This document shows, piece after piece, positions 46,225 through 50,385 of a DNA stretch of 50,385 nt. Source of the DNA: Bacteroidota bacterium (lineage in GTDB: Bacteria > Bacteroidota > Ignavibacteria > UBA10030 > UBA8401); assembly GCA_027622375.1 (NCBI GenBank), contig JAQCAB010000011.1, positions 1 through 50,385 on the forward strand, in the 5' to 3' direction. The notes below the pieces were generated by a model that was not told the DNA's origin, did not search any database, and saw only the letters and a program-made list of their open reading frames with translations. The translations under genes and the position numbers were made by a program. The first letter of the stretch is position 1; each line of letters opens with the position of its first letter.

Positions 46225-47006
46225 TAAATATCGATACTAAAAAGTAATCTTGTTAAAAGTTTTTCATATTTACTAAAATCAAGTGATTGTCCACTTTTTA
46301 AATTTTTAATTTGTGGCAAAACAGAAAATACAAACCAACCAGATTTTGTTGCATACGAAATTGATGGTCCAAAAAATAAAGCTGAATTTGTATGTTTGTT
46401 GTCGATAATATAATTATGGTTGCGCATTTCTAATCCAAACGAATAATTCGGGCTTGGTGAATATGCGCCAGCTAAATCAAATTCAAATTCATCTTCATAA
46501 GTTGTTGTAAGTGATGAACCAACTTTCCACGCTCTTTCATAAACAGCATTGAAGGCAAATAAGTAATCTTCAACTTGTTTATCAAAAAATACTTTTCCTT
46601 CTAATTTTGAATTATCTATTCCAATTGTATATTCAGCATAAACTGCAGATCCGACTACATCAGCAACTCTATCAGTAAATTTCCATTTCCATTCTGAAGA
46701 AATAGAATTTGATTGCGAAGATTTTAATGCACCACCAGTTGCAGCTTTATTATCATCTTCACTTCTAAAAGATGAGTTTAAATAAAATGCAACTTGTAAA
46801 TTATTTCCTAATCCATATTCAAATTCAAGACGTTGATCATATCTTTGAAAAAAATAATCTTTTTGTGATCGGAAAGATCCCCAAACTTCAATTTCTGCTG
46901 AGTTTAATGGCAAAACATTTGTTTCGTATGTGTAAGAAAATTTTCTTTGATTTGCTCCCGCAATAATTGGCAGAAAAGTAAAAAAAAGTAAAGCTAGTCG
47001 TTTCAT
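46224..47006 (-). CDS. Putative outer-membrane beta-barrel protein
   Basis: 260 residues. Signal peptide MKRLALLFFTFLPIIAGA is followed by alternating strands rich in Tyr, Phe and Ser, for example QRLEFEYGLGNNLQVAFYLN and WFVFSVLPQI, in the style of a 10-14 strand barrel. No named family is recognised. It lies 13 bases behind the Cys-rich FeoB partner and overlaps the cytochrome gene, so the three are probably co-expressed. It might be a porin for the iron system; not shown. Confidence 0.72.
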   Translation of the reverse strand: MKRLALLFFTFLPIIAGANQRKFSYTYETNVLPLNSAEIEVWGSFRSQKDYFFQRYDQRLEFEYGLGNNLQVAFYLNSSFRSEDDNKAATGGALKSSQSNSISSEWKWKFTDRVADVVGSAVYAEYTIGIDNSKLEGKVFFDKQVEDYLFAFNAVYERAWKVGSSLTTTYEDEFEFDLAGAYSPSPNYSFGLEMRNHNYIIDNKHTNSALFFGPSISYATKSGWFVFSVLPQIKNLKSGQSLDFSKYEKLLTRLLFSIDI

Positions 47007-47019
47007 TTAATATCCTTAA

Positions 47020-47160
47020 TTATTTCTTGTTAATTTCTGTTGAACATCCGCAATCGGAGTCGCAACTATTTAATTGTTTTTTTGTAAAAAATTTTTTTCT
47101 AATTAAAAGAATTGCCGAAGCAAACACAATTATTAAACTTGTTAAATCTTGCCAATTCAT
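47020..47160 (-). CDS. FeoB-associated Cys-rich membrane protein
   Basis: A 46-residue protein: short N-terminus MNWQDL, one transmembrane helix (about 7-20), a basic stretch RKKFFTKK and a C-terminal CDSDCGCS cluster of three cysteines. Its ATG overlaps the feoB TGA by four bases. This layout matches the FeoB-associated Cys-rich family, which occupies a FeoC-like place in many Gram-negative and Gram-positive feo operons. Role in iron uptake is presumed. Confidence 0.85.
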   Translation of the reverse strand: MNWQDLTSLIIVFASAILLIRKKFFTKKQLNSCDSDCGCSTEINKK

Positions 47161-49250
47161 AAAAAATTAATTCCAATTCTATAAGTTATAAAAGTTATAA
47201 AATATGCTAGCGCTGACATGTAAAAAAATTGAAAAGCTGGCCACTTCCAACCATTTGTTTCTCTTCGCATAATTGCGATTGTTGAAAAACATTGCATTGC
47301 CAATACATAATAAATCATCAGGCAAATTGCAGTTAAAGTTGTAAAAGATTTTTTTCCGGTTTTTGGATTTATATCTGATTTTATTTTTTGTTGTAAAGTC
47401 TCAGATGAAATTCCATGATCTTCTACATTGTAAATAATTCCCATTGTTGAGACAAAAACTTCACGCTGTAAAAGCGAGGTTAAAATACCGATTCCAATTT
47501 TCCAATTAAAGCCAAGTGGCTCAATAACTGGTTCAATAGTTTGTCCGGCAATGCCGATAAAACTAGTTTGTAATCTTTTTGAATAATCTTTTTCATCCAC
47601 ATTTGGATAAGTTGCAAGAAACCAAAGAATAATTGAAACGCCCAAAATAATTGTACCAGCACGTTTAATAAATAATAATACTCGCTCCCAAGCATGAATG
47701 AATAAATTTTTTAAAGATGGAATTCTATAGGGTGGAAGTTCCATTATAAAAATTGGTTTTTCACTTTTTAATAAAGTCTTCTTAAAAATTAATGCCATAA
47801 TTAATGCTGCAACTAGTCCTAATAAATACATTGAGATCATCACAAGCCCGGGTAACGAAAAAATCCCTAAAAAATAATATTGTGGAATAAATGCGGCAAT
47901 CAATAATGTGTAAACCGGAATCCTTGCGCTGCAACTCATTAGAGGAACTACTAACATTGTTACCAATCTATCTTTTTTATTTTCAATTGTTCTGGTTGAC
48001 ATGATTCCGGGAATTGCACAGGCAAAAGAACTTAAAAGAGGAATAAAAGATTTTCCGTGCAAACCAACTTTGGACATTAATTTATCCATAATAAATGCAG
48101 CGCGTGACATGTACCCTGAATCTTCCAAAATTCCGATAAAAATAAAAAGTAAAAATATCTGAGGAACAAAAGTTATTACTGAGCCAACACCACCAAAAAT
48201 TCCATTTACTATTAAATCTTGTAATTGGCCTTGTGGAATAATTTGTTGGACGATTGAGCCTAAGAAATTAACACCACTTCCAATTAACTCCATTGGTGCA
48301 ATTGCCCAAGTAAAAATTGATTGAAAAATAAAAGAAAGAAGAAATAGAAAAATTACAAAACCCCAAAATTTATGAGTTAAAATTTTATCGATTTTATCAC
48401 TAAAAGTTAATTCATCATCACGATGAAAAATAATTGACTCGTTGCAAATATATTTTATCCATTGATATCGAGATTCAATAAAAATTGAAGACAAATCTAT
48501 GTCAAGAAAATTCATTTTCTCTTTAATTTTTACAGTTAAATTATTTATTTCTGGAGTTGAAAAGCCATTTAAATTTATAGTTGAAGTTGATAAAAGTTGA
48601 ATTGCATAATGATGAGCAACATCAAGCGAATAATTTTTATTAATACTAATTTCTTTGGCAAGTAATTGAGTGTTGTGTTCTACTTCGGGCTCGGCAAACC
48701 ATTTGCGGATTGATTTGGATGGTTGAATTGATTTTGTAATTTCATTTTTGAGTGTATCAATTCCAAAATTTTTATTTGCAATTGTTTCTATTATTGGTAA
48801 ATCAAGAAGTGATGAAAGTTTATTTTTATTAATTGTAATATTTTCTTGTTTTGCAATATCAATCATATTTAAAACAAGAATTACAGGAATTCTTAAATCA
48901 ATTATTTGGGATAATAAATATAAATTTCGTTCGATATTGGTTGCATCAATTACACATAAAACTAAATCTGGTTTTGGAGTTCCATCAATTAATCCGAATA
49001 AAACTTTTGCAGAAATTTCTTCATCAGGTGAGTTTGGAAATAAACTGTAACTCCCGGGTAAATCAATTAAAGTTATTTCATTTCCATTTTCTAAATAAAT
49101 ATTACCAATTTTTTTTTCAACAGTAACACCAGGATAATTTGCAACTTTTTGTTTTAATCCTGTTAGTGAATTAAACAAAGTACTTTTTCCACTATTCGGG
49201 TTGCCAATTATTGCAACAACTTTTGATTTGGAGATGGATTTAACTTCCAT
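47157..49250 (-). CDS. feoB: Ferrous iron transporter FeoB
   Basis: 697 residues. N-terminal G protein domain with GNPNSGKST (16-24), DLPGSYSL (G3) and NMIDIA (G4); a GDI helical domain (about 170-280); then the membrane part with two Gate motifs, of which the first has LLSSFACAIPGIMSTRT (Cys conserved) and the second LVVPLMSCSARIPVYTLLI. It brings Fe2+ through the inner membrane. It sits eight bases after feoA. Confidence 0.96.
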   Translation of the reverse strand: MEVKSISKSKVVAIIGNPNSGKSTLFNSLTGLKQKVANYPGVTVEKKIGNIYLENGNEITLIDLPGSYSLFPNSPDEEISAKVLFGLIDGTPKPDLVLCVIDATNIERNLYLLSQIIDLRIPVILVLNMIDIAKQENITINKNKLSSLLDLPIIETIANKNFGIDTLKNEITKSIQPSKSIRKWFAEPEVEHNTQLLAKEISINKNYSLDVAHHYAIQLLSTSTINLNGFSTPEINNLTVKIKEKMNFLDIDLSSIFIESRYQWIKYICNESIIFHRDDELTFSDKIDKILTHKFWGFVIFLFLLSFIFQSIFTWAIAPMELIGSGVNFLGSIVQQIIPQGQLQDLIVNGIFGGVGSVITFVPQIFLLFIFIGILEDSGYMSRAAFIMDKLMSKVGLHGKSFIPLLSSFACAIPGIMSTRTIENKKDRLVTMLVVPLMSCSARIPVYTLLIAAFIPQYYFLGIFSLPGLVMISMYLLGLVAALIMALIFKKTLLKSEKPIFIMELPPYRIPSLKNLFIHAWERVLLFIKRAGTIILGVSIILWFLATYPNVDEKDYSKRLQTSFIGIAGQTIEPVIEPLGFNWKIGIGILTSLLQREVFVSTMGIIYNVEDHGISSETLQQKIKSDINPKTGKKSFTTLTAICLMIYYVLAMQCFSTIAIMRRETNGWKWPAFQFFYMSALAYFITFITYRIGINFL

Positions 49251-49258
49251 TAATTATT

Positions 49259-49762
49259 TTAAGATTTTGAAACCATTATCGATTCAGCTTCAGATTTACG
49301 AAGTGATAATCTGTAACCACGCAAAGTTATCTCAATGGGATCTCCCATTGGAGCAAACCGCAAAATTTCAACATCGGTTCCTTTTGTAATTCCCATTTCC
49401 ATCAATCTTAATTTTAAATTTGAATCAATATTTTTAATTCCAAAAATTTTTGCTTTTTTAAAAAGAGGTAAATTTATTAATTCTATAATTTCAAGATTTA
49501 ATGGTTTAACATGAATTTGTTTTGCGATTTCTGTATTTAAAACAATTCTTGTGTTGCAAACTTCACACACAATATTATGATCGCCGTTTGACAAACATCT
49601 TATTTCAGCTTCTTCACAAAATCCAAGTTCGCGCAATCTGTGGCAGTCATTTTGATTTGATGGCAAGCTTTCAATGCGGACACGTGTACCCGAAGCAACC
49701 TGCGAAAGCATAATTGCTTCATCATCTTTCATTTTACAATTTTTTGTTTTATAATCAGTCAT
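49259..49762 (-). CDS. feoA: FeoA protein with two FeoA domains
   Basis: 167 residues, twice the common length. Domain 1 (about 18-86) has RLRELGFCEEAEIRCLSNG and the closing NIVCEVCNTRIVL; domain 2 (about 91-165) has KLRLMEMGITKGTDVEILR and PIEITLRGYRLSLRKSEA, the standard SH3-like form. Six cysteines (9, 40, 49, 56, 66, 69) all lie in the first 70 residues, including CxxC. FeoA assists FeoB. The first domain may bind metal; that is inferred. Confidence 0.9.
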   Translation of the reverse strand: MTDYKTKNCKMKDDEAIMLSQVASGTRVRIESLPSNQNDCHRLRELGFCEEAEIRCLSNGDHNIVCEVCNTRIVLNTEIAKQIHVKPLNLEIIELINLPLFKKAKIFGIKNIDSNLKLRLMEMGITKGTDVEILRFAPMGDPIEITLRGYRLSLRKSEAESIMVSKS

Positions 49763-49778
49763 TGTTATTTTTTATCCA

Positions 49779-49793
49779 CGACTAAATTAGTCG
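49779..49793. promoter_or_regulatory. Operator-like palindrome ahead of feoA
   Basis: CGACTAA-A-TTAGTCG is a perfect 7-1-7 palindrome, 17-31 bases upstream of the feoA ATG. On the minus strand, TTTG (49826-49829) and TATTTTTA (49798-49805) are spaced 20 bases and resemble -33/-7 elements, so the palindrome would cover the transcription start. It is a plausible site for an iron-responsive repressor (Fur- or DtxR-type), which is not identified. Confidence 0.55.
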
Positions 49794-49831
49794 GATTTAA
49801 AAATAGTGATTATCTATTGATTAAGCAAATA

Positions 49832-49846
49832 GGACTTATTAAGTCC
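49832..49846. promoter_or_regulatory. Second operator-like palindrome ahead of the CPBP gene
   Basis: GGACTTA-T-TAAGTCC is another perfect 7-1-7 palindrome, with the same spacing and a related half-site to the one at 49779. It ends 10 bases before the divergent CPBP ATG. The centres of the two are 53 bases apart, about five helical turns, on the two sides of a divergent promoter region. Confidence 0.5.
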
Positions 49847-49856
49847 GATTATATTT

Positions 49857-50385
49857 ATGAAAATTAATAAGTCAAATAATATTATTGTTTCAACAATATT
49901 AGTGGGGATTTTAGCTTTAATTCTCAAATATTTTAAAGTTTCAAATTCATTTTTAATCTGGGAATTTGAGCTAAACTGGAAGATAATTTTAATTTTTGCA
50001 ACCATATTAATTTTTAATAAAACTGAATTTAATAATTCTAAAAATTCAATTATAAATTCTTTAAAAATTATAAATGTAAAAAAGTCATTTACTTATTTTT
50101 TAATTCCGTTAGTTTCAAGTTTAATTTTAATTTTAATCGGAATGTTATTTAATGAAATAAAATTAGGGGAGATAAATGATACAACGCTCTTTATATTTGG
50201 GATAATATTTGATGCTCCCGCAATTTTGTTTTTTTCACTCACAACAATATTATTAGAAGAAATATTATTTAGAATTATAATATTTGACAAAATTAAATCA
50301 TCTAAAAATATATTATCAATAATTTATCTAAATACAATTTTTGTTTTATTTAATTTAAATAATATTTTATACCCTCGATTTATTG
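49857..50385 (+). CDS. CPBP family intramembrane metalloprotease (3' end outside window)
   Basis: An open frame runs to the right edge, giving 176 visible residues. At least four hydrophobic helices are seen. The motif LLEEILFRI (about 135-143) gives EExxxR, the first catalytic motif of the CAAX/bacteriocin-protection (CPBP) proteases; the later His motifs would lie beyond the edge. The start is placed at the ATG next to the second palindrome. Divergent to feoA, so it may share iron-dependent control. Substrate unknown. Confidence 0.65.
   Translation, partial: MKINKSNNIIVSTILVGILALILKYFKVSNSFLIWEFELNWKIILIFATILIFNKTEFNNSKNSIINSLKIINVKKSFTYFLIPLVSSLILILIGMLFNEIKLGEINDTTLFIFGIIFDAPAILFFSLTTILLEEILFRIIIFDKIKSSKNILSIIYLNTIFVLFNLNNILYPRFI

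Noticed and set aside
48748-49126. Open frames on the + strand opposite feoB
   Set aside because: They overlap the G domain of feoB; low-complexity composition and no start signals.
49814-50290. Short minus-strand open frames at the right edge
   Set aside because: They oppose the CPBP-type frame, which has hydrophobic helices and the EExxxR motif and is the better gene.

Overview
The window is low-GC, gene-dense bacterial chromosome and looks like Ignavibacteriota (Ignavibacteria) or a close relative in the Bacteroidota/Chlorobiota superphylum. Three things point there: a giant surface protein ending in a type IX secretion sorting domain with the YPNPFNPTT motif, a few promoters of the TTTG / TAnnTTTG type, and most starts lacking a clear Shine-Dalgarno. 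No plasmid, phage, transposon or CRISPR sequence was seen, and no stretch over 300 bases lacks a gene.

Layout, + strand unless stated. 1-9233: 3' part of a >3,000-residue mosaic adhesin whose start lies left of the window. 9349-15665: exbB-exbD-exbD-tonB, a small membrane protein, a PstS-like lipoprotein, a TPR protein and a lipoprotein with two PsbP-like halves. 15691-15773 (-): tRNA-Leu(CAG). 15863-18372: TerC/Alx-type transporter and a Wzi-like outer-membrane protein. 18417-20056: ECF sigma factor, zinc-finger anti-sigma factor and a Spy/CpxP-like periplasmic protein, probably an envelope-stress unit. 20110-21267: cysteine desulfurase. 21257-25412 (-): Ppx/GppA, PrmA, M28 peptidase, PBP4-type DD-peptidase.

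25495-38256: a long run of housekeeping genes, namely tsaD (split by a frameshift), mltG, rpmE, rsmB, tdh, a DoxX protein, kbl, two tandem DUF1624/HGSNAT-like acyltransferases, rmuC, aat, purC, mrp and a NifU C-terminal scaffold. tdh and kbl form a threonine-to-glycine pathway. 38257-43159 (-): ftsE, pdxA, pepA, an NrnA-like DHH phosphoesterase and ccdA. 43269-45523: ychF and dinB. 45537-49762 (-): feoA, feoB, a 46-residue Cys-rich FeoB partner, a putative beta-barrel, a monoheme cytochrome c lipoprotein and a SufT/MIP18 protein, in one tightly packed probable operon. 49857-end: a truncated CPBP-family membrane protease divergent from feoA.

Iron and Fe-S supply recur as a theme (desulfurase, NifU, Mrp, SufT, FeoAB). 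The most unusual points are: (1) two nested domain insertions in the adhesin, a blue-copper-like domain inside an Ig-like domain and a WD40 propeller inside an IPT/TIG domain; (2) a 165-bp in-frame FG-GAP repeat array with a patchwork identity pattern; (3) a pair of related 7-1-7 palindromes between feoA and the CPBP gene; (4) the feo operon running into a cytochrome and a putative outer-membrane protein; (5) the frameshift in essential tsaD; (6) a Tdh with about 35 extra residues where the GDRV motif should be.
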